Below, piece by piece: positions 7,378 to 15,538 of a DNA stretch of 64,000 nucleotides; the stretch's first letter is position 1, and each line of letters starts with the position of its first letter. The notes below the pieces were generated by a model. The model made no database searches. It worked only from the letters and a program-made list of their open reading frames with translations, and was not told the origin of the DNA. A program made the position numbers and the translations under genes. Origin of the DNA: Halovenus carboxidivorans (GTDB lineage Archaea > Halobacteriota > Halobacteria > Halobacteriales > Haloarculaceae); the NCBI RefSeq assembly GCF_009831575.1, contig NZ_WUUT01000001.1:891345-955344 (forward strand), read 5' to 3'.

Positions 7378-8274
7378 TCAGCCCGGTGATTCGACGGTCT
7401 GCTCCGCCGATTCGCCGTCTTCGTCACCCGAGACCACTCCCTTCCACCCGCCGGTAATCGTCTCCCGGAGGACGCCGGCGAACGCTCGGGCACGCCGAAC
7501 TCTGGTCTGCCGCCAGCTCGCCTCTCGGTAGTTGTAGGTTCTGAGCGCCCGCAGGAAGTCGATCCGCCGGAACTCCGGCCAGTACGGCGCCGTGAAGTAG
7601 ACGGCGGCCTCGTTGCCGTTTGCCTGCCAGGGGAGGAAATTCGAGGTCCGTTCGTCCCCGCCCGAGCGGATGATCAGGTCCACGCTCCGGCTCGGCCCGT
7701 CCGGAAGCGCCTGCTCTACCGTCTCGGGGGTGATCTCCGCCGGATCGATCTCGCCGCGCTGGACCGCGCGGGCGATATCGCGGGTCGCACCGAGCAGTTC
7801 CGCGCGCCCGCCGTAGGCCAGCGCGATGTTCAGGTAGAGTCTGTCGTAGCTCTCCGTCCGGGACTCGGCGTACTCGATTGCGTCCCGGACTCGCTCGGGG
7901 AGTTCGTCCGTCTCGCCGATTGCCCGGATCCGTACCTCCCGTTCGTGCACGTCGTCGGCGTCGGCAAAATCCCGGAGTTTCTCGGTGATGAGATCGAACA
8001 GCGCCTCTCGCTCGTCGGGCGGTCGCTCGAAGTTCTCCGTCGAGAAGGCGTACAGCGTCACCTCCTGAATGTCGAGATCCCCGCACCACTTGAGCAGTTT
8101 CTCCGTCGTCTGCGCGCCCTGCTTGTGACCGGTCGTCTTGTCGACACCGCGCTCGGCGGCGTACCGGCGATTGCCGTCCTGGATGACCGCGATGTGCGAG
8201 GGAGTCATCTCGAGTTCAGATTCGAGAACACGCGCGTACAACCGCTCGACCGGGCCGCGGAACCGACGGGACAT
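7378..8274 (-). CDS. uppS: Catalytic cis-prenyltransferase subunit (UppS family)
   Basis: The 298-residue protein extends an allylic diphosphate with isopentenyl units in cis configuration, giving the polyprenyl carrier for glycan assembly at the membrane. The catalytic motif HIAVIQDGNRRYA is at residues about 27-39, followed by the helix 'TGHKQGAQTTEKLLKWC', then 'LYAFSTENFERP' and 'DLIIRSGGDERTSNFLPWQ', all family signatures. After 'RALRTYNYRE' the usual RxG ending is absent, replaced by a basic tail and about 40 extra residues. The RxG function may come from the protein at 6205-6813. The two converge around a flavoprotein gene. Confidence 0.93.
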   Translation of the reverse strand: MSRRFRGPVERLYARVLESELEMTPSHIAVIQDGNRRYAAERGVDKTTGHKQGAQTTEKLLKWCGDLDIQEVTLYAFSTENFERPPDEREALFDLITEKLRDFADADDVHEREVRIRAIGETDELPERVRDAIEYAESRTESYDRLYLNIALAYGGRAELLGATRDIARAVQRGEIDPAEITPETVEQALPDGPSRSVDLIIRSGGDERTSNFLPWQANGNEAAVYFTAPYWPEFRRIDFLRALRTYNYREASWRQTRVRRARAFAGVLRETITGGWKGVVSGDEDGESAEQTVESPG

Positions 8275-8332
8275 ATCTGTAGTTCACCCCAGCGCGGTGT
8301 TGAATCTTGTGTTGTGGGTGGGGTGACCACAG

Positions 8333-8342
8333 ATTATTAATA
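8333..8342 (+). promoter_or_regulatory. TATA-like box of the cold-shock gene
   Basis: ATTATTAATA lies about 25 bp ahead of the ATG at 8368 in otherwise GC-rich sequence, the expected position for a leaderless haloarchaeal transcript. Confidence 0.5.
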
Positions 8343-8367
8343 CGGTGGCGACGTTTTTCCATATGCA

Positions 8368-8562
8368 ATGGCGAAAGGTACGGTCGATTTCTTCAACGAC
8401 ACAGGCGGTTACGGTTTCATCGATACTGAGGACGCGGACGAGGACGTTTTCTTCCACATGGAAGACGTCGGCGGGCCGGATCTCGAAGAAGGGCAGGAAG
8501 TCGAGTTCGAAATCGTCGAGGCCGACAAAGGGCCACGAGCCAAGAACCTCGAGCGGCTGTAA
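8368..8562 (+). CDS. cspA: Cold-shock domain protein (CspA family)
   Basis: The 64-residue protein is a single cold-shock domain that binds single-stranded RNA or DNA. Motifs are MAKGTVDFFNDTGGYGFI (RNP1-type strand) and 'EDVFFHMEDV' (RNP2-type FFH). It is a typical acidic haloarchaeal version. It stands alone with its own A/T-rich promoter, and an imperfect hairpin follows the gene at 8589-8610. Confidence 0.95.
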   Translation: MAKGTVDFFNDTGGYGFIDTEDADEDVFFHMEDVGGPDLEEGQEVEFEIVEADKGPRAKNLERL

Positions 8563-8588
8563 GCAGGCTCGAAGTGACTGGCTGTGGG

Positions 8589-8610
8589 GAGTCCGTTAGC
8601 TACTGGACTC
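8589..8610 (+). terminator. Hairpin after the cold-shock gene, possible terminator
   Basis: GAGTCC (8589-8594) and GGACTC (8605-8610) form a perfect 6-bp stem with a 10-nt loop. A T-run lies at about 8627-8631 and a second 7-bp stem (TTCGCGG/CCGCGAA) at 8630-8659. The placement between two co-directional genes fits a termination region, but archaeal termination is driven mainly by T-tracts, so the hairpin may be incidental. Confidence 0.3.
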
Positions 8611-8696
8611 GTCTCAACATTCTCAGTTTTTCGCGGTCGATCAGCGTCACCGCCGCGAACCGTGAGTGGTAAACACGCGCCGCAAGAATCTCCTGT

Positions 8697-9134
8697 ATGG
8701 CTGATATACTCGATGCGGAACTGCGGCGACGGACCTGGGAACTGCTCCAGCCGGGTGAGATCGAACTCGACGGGCTGGTCGTCCAGACCGAGTTCGACGG
8801 GAGCCAGGAACCGGAGATGCACCAGGCCACCGTCGAGATTGGCGAACTGATCGCCGAGCACGCGGGGTACGAGCCGACCGAGACGTTCGTCTACTCGGGG
8901 ACCGACGACCCCGAGTTCGCCTCGAACCAGCATCAGGGACTGACCCTCGACGACGAGTCGTTCGTCTGGGAGTGTCAGCAACTGCTCCGGGACGGCAGTT
9001 TTGATATCGTCTTCTACTTCGAGGCCGACGCGGACTCCGCGGCCCTGCTCGATGCCGTCCGCGAGGCGGGCCACGACGCGACGGTCATCCGCGGTGACGC
9101 GGACGACCCCGACGGCGCCGTCCTCGAAGCCTAA
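8697..9134 (+). CDS. Conserved haloarchaeal protein, DUF5778-like
   Basis: The 145-residue acidic protein begins MADILDAELRRRTWELLQPG and contains 'DGLVVQTEFDGSQEPEMHQA' and 'DIVFYFEADADSAALLDAVR'. I associate it with a haloarchaeal family of unknown function (DUF5778), an assignment from memory. It precedes the siroheme and hemA genes with a 36-bp gap and the same direction, so it may be part of that operon. No catalytic motif can be named. Confidence 0.75.
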   Translation: MADILDAELRRRTWELLQPGEIELDGLVVQTEFDGSQEPEMHQATVEIGELIAEHAGYEPTETFVYSGTDDPEFASNQHQGLTLDDESFVWECQQLLRDGSFDIVFYFEADADSAALLDAVREAGHDATVIRGDADDPDGAVLEA

Positions 9135-9170
9135 GAACGGCCGAGTCATTTAACCGGGTTAGCTCCCGAG

Positions 9171-9827
9171 ATGGACCCGACCCTGATGATCCCACTGGTA
9201 CACGATTTCACGGGCGAACGCGTGCTCGTCTTCGGTGGCGGTCCGGTCGGCGCGCGGAAGGCGCGGCGGTTCGCCCGCGAGGCCGATGTCGTCGTCGTGA
9301 GTCCGACCTTCGAGGGGGATTCGTACGGCGACAGCCAGCGGGTCCGGGCGGCGCCGGACCCGGCGGACGTTTCGGACTGGCTCGACCGGTTCGATCCGGC
9401 GCTGGCGGTCGCCGCGACGGACTCGACCGAGGTGAACGAGGCCATCGAGCGAGCGGCCGACCAGCGCGGCATCCTCTCGAACCGCGCCGACCGCTCCGGG
9501 GCGCGCGATCCCGGCCATGTCGTCGTCCCCGCGACGGTGCGGGACGATCCGGTCGTCGCCGCCGTCTCGACGGGTGCGAACAGCCCCGTGTTGAGCCGGC
9601 ATCTCCGACAGGAACTCGAATCGACGATCAGCGGTGCCGGTGGGATGGCCGAACTGACCGGCTCGTTGCGGGAGGAACTCGACGAGTTCGACTCCCAGAC
9701 CCGCCGAACTGCGCTCCGGGCCGTCGTCGATAGCGACGCCGTATGGAAGGCTTTAGATACCGAGAGTGCAAACGCCCACCAGGTAGCTATAGACGTGATC
9801 GCAGACGCAACCGGTGATTCACTATGA
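9171..9827 (+). CDS. Precorrin-2 dehydrogenase / sirohydrochlorin ferrochelatase-like (SirC/Met8 type)
   Basis: The 218-residue protein has an N-terminal NAD-binding Rossmann fold (VLVFGGGPVGARKARRF, residues about 17-33) and the family signature ending 'AATDSTEVNEAIERAADQRG'. It oxidises precorrin-2 to sirohydrochlorin on the way to siroheme and heme. The C-terminal half contains 'VVPATVRDDPVVAAVSTGAN' and 'SPVLSRHLRQELE', as in Met8-like proteins. Its stop overlaps the hemA start by 4 bp (ATGA), showing translational coupling. The product is needed by the siroheme reductase encoded at 55079. Confidence 0.92.
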   Translation: MDPTLMIPLVHDFTGERVLVFGGGPVGARKARRFAREADVVVVSPTFEGDSYGDSQRVRAAPDPADVSDWLDRFDPALAVAATDSTEVNEAIERAADQRGILSNRADRSGARDPGHVVVPATVRDDPVVAAVSTGANSPVLSRHLRQELESTISGAGGMAELTGSLREELDEFDSQTRRTALRAVVDSDAVWKALDTESANAHQVAIDVIADATGDSL

Positions 9828-11197
9828 CATCTAACTCCGGTCTCATCTCCGGTCTTAGTGTCTCCCATCAGCGCGCATCTCTCGACCAACTCGAAGCGGC
9901 TGCCGCCGACAGCCAGCAGTCGCTCGTGGCCGACCTCTGTGCGGAGTCGGCGGTTCGGGAAGCGTACGCCCTCCAGACCTGCAACCGGGTCGAGGCCTAC
10001 GTCGTCACCGACGGGGCCGAAACCGGCCGGGAACTGCTCGCCGAGCGGTTCGCGGAGACGCCCGAGGAGTGTATCCGGGAGCTGGGCCACGAGGAGAGCC
10101 TCGAACATCTCCTCCGGGTCAGCGCCGGGCTCGAATCGCTCGTCCTCGGCGAAGACCAGATCCTCGGACAGGTCCGGGACGCGTACGAAGATGCACGCAC
10201 GGTGGACGGTATCGGTCCCATCCTCGAAGATGGTGTAACGAAGGCAATCCACGTCGGCGAGCGCGCACGGACGGAGACGGCGATCAACGAGGGCGTCGTC
10301 TCGCTGGCCAGCGCCGCCGTCAGGCTCGCCGCCGAGAAACACGGTCTCGACGGCGCCAGCGCCGCCGTCATCGGTGCGGGCGAGATGGGCCAACTCGCCG
10401 CGAAACGGCTCGCTCCTCGCGTCGGCAAACTCGTCCTCGCGAACCGGACTATCGCCCGGGCCAACTCCGTCGCGAAGAGCATCGAGGAGCCGGTCGCGCT
10501 CGAAACGACGGGGCTCGACGACCTCGGCGACACCATCGACGGCGCCGATATCCTGATCGCCGCGACGGCCAGCACCGAGTGGATCGTCGAGGCAGACACG
10601 CTCGCGGACGTCAGCGAGACGTTCGTGATCGACATCACCCGTCCCCGAGATATCCCGCCGGCCGCCGACGAGTTCGAGCACCTGACGGTCTACGATCTCG
10701 ACCGGCTCGAAAGCGTGACCGAGAAGACCCGCCAGATGCGCCGCGAAGCCGCCGAGGAGGTCGAAGAGATCGTCGACGAGGAGTTCGAGTTGCTGCTCGA
10801 TCAGTACAAGCGCAAGCGGGCCGACCAGGTCATCTCGGCGATGTACGAGAGCGCCGAGCGCGTCAAGGCCCGCGAACTGGAGAAGACGTTCGCGAAACTC
10901 GACCTCGACGAGGAGAGCGAGGCGGTCGTCGAGTCGATGGCGGACACGCTCGTCTCCCAGTTGCTCGCGCCGCCGACCAACAGCCTCCGCGACGCCGCCG
11001 CCGACGACGACTGGACGACGATCCACACGGCGCTGCGGCTGTTCAACCCGAACATCGAGAGCGCCGAGGAGGCGGCGCTGGCGGGAATGGCTCCCGACGG
11101 GATGCCGGAGTCGGTCGACGCCTCCGATCCCGAGGCGATCCCGGATCACGTCCGCGAACAGCTCCCCGCCGGCCTGCTCGAGGAACTCGACGACTAG
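9824..11197 (+). CDS. hemA: Glutamyl-tRNA reductase
   Basis: HemA reduces glutamyl-tRNA(Glu) to glutamate-1-semialdehyde, the first committed step of tetrapyrrole synthesis. The 457-residue protein has the catalytic cysteine in LQTCNRVEAYVV (residues about 45-56), the NADPH domain 'AAVIGAGEMGQLAAKRLAPR' near residue 180, and a long C-terminal dimerisation helix region (about 300-400). The last 40 residues are an acidic tail. It overlaps the precorrin-2 dehydrogenase gene by 4 bp. Confidence 0.97.
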   Translation: MTSNSGLISGLSVSHQRASLDQLEAAAADSQQSLVADLCAESAVREAYALQTCNRVEAYVVTDGAETGRELLAERFAETPEECIRELGHEESLEHLLRVSAGLESLVLGEDQILGQVRDAYEDARTVDGIGPILEDGVTKAIHVGERARTETAINEGVVSLASAAVRLAAEKHGLDGASAAVIGAGEMGQLAAKRLAPRVGKLVLANRTIARANSVAKSIEEPVALETTGLDDLGDTIDGADILIAATASTEWIVEADTLADVSETFVIDITRPRDIPPAADEFEHLTVYDLDRLESVTEKTRQMRREAAEEVEEIVDEEFELLLDQYKRKRADQVISAMYESAERVKARELEKTFAKLDLDEESEAVVESMADTLVSQLLAPPTNSLRDAAADDDWTTIHTALRLFNPNIESAEEAALAGMAPDGMPESVDASDPEAIPDHVREQLPAGLLEELDD

Positions 11198-11235
11198 GCC
11201 AACTGTTTTGTCCGTCGCTGCCGATTGCCGCATGT

Positions 11236-11514
11236 ATGACAGACGTACTCTCTGACGAGGAGATCAGCGAACAGCTCCCCGACGGCTGGGACCGGGACGG
11301 GGACGAAATCGTCCGGACCTACGAGTTCGACTCCTATCTCGACGGGATCGGTTTCGCCTCCGGGGCGGCCGGCCTCGCTGAAGAGGCTTGGCATCACCCC
11401 GAGATGACGATCACGTGGGGTGAAGTCGAGGTCCGGCTCACGACCCACGACGCCGGGGGCCTGACAGCGAAGGACATGGATCTCGCGGCGCGGTTCAACG
11501 AGATCTACGACTGA
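11236..11514 (+). CDS. 4a-hydroxytetrahydrobiopterin dehydratase (PCD/DCoH family)
   Basis: The 92-residue protein is a complete pterin-4a-carbinolamine dehydratase domain. It shows the active-site signature EEAWHHPEMTITWGEVEV and the C-terminal helix 'GGLTAKDMDLAARFNEIYD'. It recycles oxidised pterin cofactor or acts as a pterin-binding protein. ATG at 11236 is chosen; an out-of-frame ATG lies 4 bp earlier. It follows hemA by 38 bp. Confidence 0.93.
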   Translation: MTDVLSDEEISEQLPDGWDRDGDEIVRTYEFDSYLDGIGFASGAAGLAEEAWHHPEMTITWGEVEVRLTTHDAGGLTAKDMDLAARFNEIYD

Positions 11515-11631
11515 CCGCGCGACCCGGAGACTCGCGCCAACGTCCCCGGCCCGGAACAGGTGGCGGCGACCGTTTCTGAGCCGGCAACCGAACCGAACTG
11601 ATTTTGCGGGCCGTTCGGAAACAGCCACACG

Positions 11632-12384
11632 ATGGAAACGTCTGGATCGGCGGCCATCACGGCCACAGGGTTGACAAAGCGTTTCGGCGAGACAGTCGCG
11701 GTCGACGGGGTCGACCTCGACATTCCTCGGGAGACGGTCTACGGCTTTCTCGGCCCCAACGGGGCGGGCAAGACGACGACAATCGAGATGCTCACGACGC
11801 TCACTCCACCGACGTCGGGGACGGCTCGGGTCGCGGGCGTCTCCATCGAGAACCGGGACCAACTGAAACAGCACATCGGCTATCTCCCTCACGACCCGCC
11901 AGTCTACGAATCGTTCACTGCCCGCGAGCAGCTGGCGTACGCGGCAGATATACGGCAGGTCGACCCCGACCGCGCCGACGAGCGCATCGACGCGATGCTC
12001 GAACGGGTCGACCTCCTCGGTGACGCGAACGACCGCATCGGCACGTACTCACAGGGGATGCGCCGAAAGGTCGGACTAGTCCAGGCCCTGCTTCACGACC
12101 CCGACGTGGTCTTTCTCGACGAACCCACCAGCGGTCTCGACCCCCGGTCGTCGCGGACCGTCATCGAACTGATAAACGAGCAGGTCGAAACCGGCACGAC
12201 CGCGTTTCTCTCCTCGCACATCCTCCCCGTGGTCGAGGAGTTAGCCGACACCGTCGGCGTGCTCTACCGCGGGCGACTCGTCGCCGAGGACAGCCCCGAG
12301 CGGCTGGTCGAACGGACCGAGGAGGGAACCGGCACGCTCGAAGAGGCCTTTCTCGATATCACGACCGAGGGGGGACCGGCCTGA
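11632..12384 (+). CDS. ABC transporter ATP-binding protein
   Basis: The 250-residue ATPase has Walker A GPNGAGKTT (residues about 42-50), the signature loop in the variant form YSQGMRRKVGL, Walker B 'VVFLDEPTSGLDP' and the H-loop 'FLSSHIL'. It matches the CcmA/NatA-type subunits of ABC-2 exporters. Its TGA is followed directly by the ATG of the permease gene, so both are one transcript and form one exporter. The substrate is unknown. Confidence 0.95.
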   Translation: METSGSAAITATGLTKRFGETVAVDGVDLDIPRETVYGFLGPNGAGKTTTIEMLTTLTPPTSGTARVAGVSIENRDQLKQHIGYLPHDPPVYESFTAREQLAYAADIRQVDPDRADERIDAMLERVDLLGDANDRIGTYSQGMRRKVGLVQALLHDPDVVFLDEPTSGLDPRSSRTVIELINEQVETGTTAFLSSHILPVVEELADTVGVLYRGRLVAEDSPERLVERTEEGTGTLEEAFLDITTEGGPA

Positions 12385-14757
12385 ATGTCGTCGCTGTGGA
12401 ACGACCTCCGGGTCGGCCTTCGCATCGGGCGAGCGAGCGTCCGTGACCGGTTCCGCCGACAGACCGATTCCCGCCGGGAGAAAGCGGCGTTCGTCCTGCT
12501 CGGACTGTTCATCCTCCCGGGGTTCGTCCTCTTCGTCCGTCAGGCCTACAGCCTGGGGGTGCTCAGCAGAGGTGGCATCGAGGCACCAGCGGTGCTCGCC
12601 GTCGCCCGAAACGCGCTGCTTCCGATGATGGGGGTTCTCACCGTCGTCGCGGGACTGGAGGCGGTCCAGCAACTCGGCGACGACTCCGTCCGGTCGTTGC
12701 TTCTCACCAGCGCGTCGACCCGCGCGATTGTCGTCGGGAAAATCGTCTCGCTTCTGGTCACGTGGTTCGTCCTGCTCGGGCTGGGGTTTTCGGTGCTGGT
12801 CGCGTACGCCGCCGGCGCCCGCACGCCGCTGTTTCCGGTCGCCGTGCTGGTCGCGCTGGTCCCCGTCTTCGTTCTCGTGTTGCTGGCTGGGCTGGCGCTG
12901 GGCTATCTGCTCTGGCTCGGCGTCGACCTGCTCGGCCTCTCGGAGGGCAGCCGACAGTTGGTCACGGCCGTGTTGTATCTCGGGGTCGTCATCGCGATGT
13001 TCGCCGGCGGGTCGCTCGTCGGCGGTGCCTCCGCCCGGGGCGGCATCACGGGACTCATCCCGACCGGCGAGCCGCTGACGCCGATCGGCTGGTACGCCGA
13101 CCTGTTTTTCGTCGGTTCCCCGATGACGCCGACGCTCGGCGCTCGGACTCTCCTCGCCGCGGCGCTCATCCTGGGTGCAGTCCCGCTTGCGCTCGGACTG
13201 GTCGTGCGGCTCGCCCCCCTGTACTGGTACGCGAGTCCGGCCGACGAGGGCTCCGAGCAGGAGACCGCGACGGCGTTCGAGAAGGCTCCGAGCGAACTCA
13301 TCGGGCGGACGCCGGGGACGCTGACAGGCAGATATCCGACCCTCCGCGTGTTGCTCGCAATCGTCCGAAACGCACGGAGACAGCCCAATCAGTACGTCTA
13401 TCTCTTCTATTATCTGTTTCCGATCCTCCCGATTCTCGTCCAGCAGCTGATCTCTACCCCGGAAGCGGTCCCGCTCTCCGTCGGCGCGAGCTTCGTCCTC
13501 CTCGGGGTCTGGCTGGCCGGCGGCGTCTTCTGTCTGAACCCGCTGGGGACCGAGGGATCGATGCTCTCACAGCTCGTTCTCGCGGAGCGGCGGGCAGAGT
13601 CGTTCGTCCACGCCCGGCTGCTCGCCGGCTCTCTCCTCGGCGTCACGTTGACGACCGCGGGCGTCGTGCTCTTCGCTGCCGCGAACGGTTCAATCGGCGT
13701 CCGGGTGGCGGTGCCGGCTGTGATCTTCGCCGCTGGGGCCGCCGTCACGAGCGCCGCCCTCGCCCTCGGTCTCGGCTCGGTCCTCCCGAAGTTCGAGGCC
13801 GTCGAAGTGTTCCAGAGCATCGAGACCGTCGCCCCGTCGATTATCGCCGCCATCGTCCACGCCGTCCTCTCGGCACTGCTGCTCGTCGCCGGGATTGCAA
13901 CCGCCTTGGGCGTCGGCTCGCCGGAGACGCCGCTGTCGGCGCTCCAGCAGGTCGGCGCTGTCGGCGGGTACGTCGTCACGCTCGGCTTTCTCGGGGACGC
14001 CTCGCGGCGCTACGCGGTTGCTCGCTTCCGAGACCACGGCTACGATGTCGTCCGGACGGACCGCCCGTTCGCCGTCTACGCCGCCGTCGGGTTGATGGTG
14101 CTGTCCTTCCTGATCGGGCAGGCGGTCTCGATCGCGGCGGTGCCGGTTCTCGGCCTCGACCAGGCACCGCTTGTCGTCTACCCGACGCTGTTCGTCGTCC
14201 AGTACGCCGGGTTCGCGCTGGTCGCGGTCGGATTCCTGTACGCCACACACCGCGGACTCGCGTACGTCGACCTCTCCCTGCCGTCGCCTCGACAGGTCGG
14301 GATCATCGTCGGCGGTGTCGTCGCCTCGTTCGTGATCTGGGCCGTCGCCTCGCTGATCGTCGCTAACCTGGGGCTGCCGGCGACCGACCACGCGTTGTTC
14401 GATCCCAGCGACGACGCCACGCCGACCCTCCTGTTGGTTCTCGTCCCGCTCGTACTGTTCGTCAACGGTCCCGTCGAGGAACTCCTCTACCGCAACGTCA
14501 TCCAGAAGTACCTCACCGAGCGGTTCTCGGTCCCGGTCGCAATCGTCATCGCGAGCGCGGTGTTCGCACTCGCTCACGTCCCCGCCTACTACTCGGCCGG
14601 GCTGACGGCGCTGTCGTTTACACTCACGCTGCTGTTCGTCATCTCCTGTCTGTGGGGGTGGATCTACGACTACACCGGGAGTCTCCTGGTCGTCTCGGCC
14701 ATCCACGGCCTCTACAACGCGGTGTTGATCGCCGGACTGTACGTCCAACTCACCTGA
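12385..14757 (+). CDS. ABC-2 type permease fused to a CPBP intramembrane protease domain
   Basis: This 790-residue membrane protein joins two modules. Residues about 1-560 form an ABC exporter permease with roughly twelve or more hydrophobic segments and a soluble loop after the first six or so. The C-terminal part (about 600-790) is a CPBP (Abi/CAAX-protease-like) domain with all three metal-site motifs: EELLYR in 'VNGPVEELLYRNVIQKY', 'FALAH' and 'HGLYNA'. The same frame runs through both without interruption. The fusion suggests that the exported substrate or a signal peptide is cut in the membrane. The ATPase is the gene immediately upstream. The natural substrate is unknown. Confidence 0.9.
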   Translation: MSSLWNDLRVGLRIGRASVRDRFRRQTDSRREKAAFVLLGLFILPGFVLFVRQAYSLGVLSRGGIEAPAVLAVARNALLPMMGVLTVVAGLEAVQQLGDDSVRSLLLTSASTRAIVVGKIVSLLVTWFVLLGLGFSVLVAYAAGARTPLFPVAVLVALVPVFVLVLLAGLALGYLLWLGVDLLGLSEGSRQLVTAVLYLGVVIAMFAGGSLVGGASARGGITGLIPTGEPLTPIGWYADLFFVGSPMTPTLGARTLLAAALILGAVPLALGLVVRLAPLYWYASPADEGSEQETATAFEKAPSELIGRTPGTLTGRYPTLRVLLAIVRNARRQPNQYVYLFYYLFPILPILVQQLISTPEAVPLSVGASFVLLGVWLAGGVFCLNPLGTEGSMLSQLVLAERRAESFVHARLLAGSLLGVTLTTAGVVLFAAANGSIGVRVAVPAVIFAAGAAVTSAALALGLGSVLPKFEAVEVFQSIETVAPSIIAAIVHAVLSALLLVAGIATALGVGSPETPLSALQQVGAVGGYVVTLGFLGDASRRYAVARFRDHGYDVVRTDRPFAVYAAVGLMVLSFLIGQAVSIAAVPVLGLDQAPLVVYPTLFVVQYAGFALVAVGFLYATHRGLAYVDLSLPSPRQVGIIVGGVVASFVIWAVASLIVANLGLPATDHALFDPSDDATPTLLLVLVPLVLFVNGPVEELLYRNVIQKYLTERFSVPVAIVIASAVFALAHVPAYYSAGLTALSFTLTLLFVISCLWGWIYDYTGSLLVVSAIHGLYNAVLIAGLYVQLT

Positions 14758-14798
14758 GCCGCGAAATTCGTAAGTATCGCGCTCGCAAACCCGATGGT

Positions 14799-15527
14799 GT
14801 GATCGTCGTCGCAACGGGGGATTTCGAGCTCTACCACGACGCCGTCGGTGAGTTACAGGACCGCGGCGTCGCCTTCACGACGGCCGAACCCGCCGAGGAG
14901 TTTCCCGAGGAGACCGAAGTCGTACTCACCGGCACGGACGACGACCTCTCGGTCGCACCTGATGTCGATGTCGTCCGTGCGGAGGGTGGGAACGCCAGGA
15001 GCGCGGTCGAAGACGTGATCGCGTTGCTCCGGGGCGACGACGGGCGGACCGTCATCGGGATCGATCCCGGCGAACAGCCCGGAATCGCCGTGCTCGCGGG
15101 CGATATGATCGTCGCGACGTTCCAGGTGCCGCCCGAGAAGGTCGCTGACGTGGTTCACGACGAGGCCGAGGGGGCGACCGACCCGCTCGTCCGGATCGGT
15201 GACGGCGCCCGCCTGATCGGCGCCCGCATCATCGACGACATCGAGGGGTTGCCGGTCGAACTCGTCGACGAGACGGGGACGACGCCGTATCTCGGCGCCG
15301 GGACCCGGGGCGTCTCGGACGTGCTCGCGGCGGCGAACATCGCGCGGATGGACGGCGAGCGGATCGACGAACGCGACGTCGAACCGACCGGGGGCGAACT
15401 CAAGCGGATCCAAGAGCGCTCCCGCGAACTGAGCGAGGAGAACCGGAGTATCGACGCCGACCTGGCCCGGGCGGTGGCAGTCGGTGAGATGACGATTCGG
15501 GAGGCTCTGGACACTCACCGCGACTGA
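14799..15527 (+). CDS. RNase H-fold (RuvC/YqgF-like) protein
   Basis: The 242-residue protein has an N-terminal Rossmann-like segment and then a strand RTVIGIDPGEQPGIAVLAGD (residues about 90-109), the hallmark first strand of RNase H-fold nucleases with its metal-binding Asp. A later 'VELVDETGTTP' resembles the YqgF/RuvC third-strand motif with an acidic residue. The C-terminus is helical and rich in Glu and Arg. GTG at 14799 is chosen because upstream codons lie inside the permease gene. Nuclease function is predicted by fold only. Confidence 0.75.
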   Translation: MIVVATGDFELYHDAVGELQDRGVAFTTAEPAEEFPEETEVVLTGTDDDLSVAPDVDVVRAEGGNARSAVEDVIALLRGDDGRTVIGIDPGEQPGIAVLAGDMIVATFQVPPEKVADVVHDEAEGATDPLVRIGDGARLIGARIIDDIEGLPVELVDETGTTPYLGAGTRGVSDVLAAANIARMDGERIDERDVEPTGGELKRIQERSRELSEENRSIDADLARAVAVGEMTIREALDTHRD

Positions 15528-15538
15528 GGGGAGGGCGG

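Noticed and set aside
9146-11233. 695-codon minus-strand frame opposite the siroheme and hemA genes
   Set aside because: It is antisense to two clear enzymes and owes its length to the GC-rich codon pattern; the translation has no family features.
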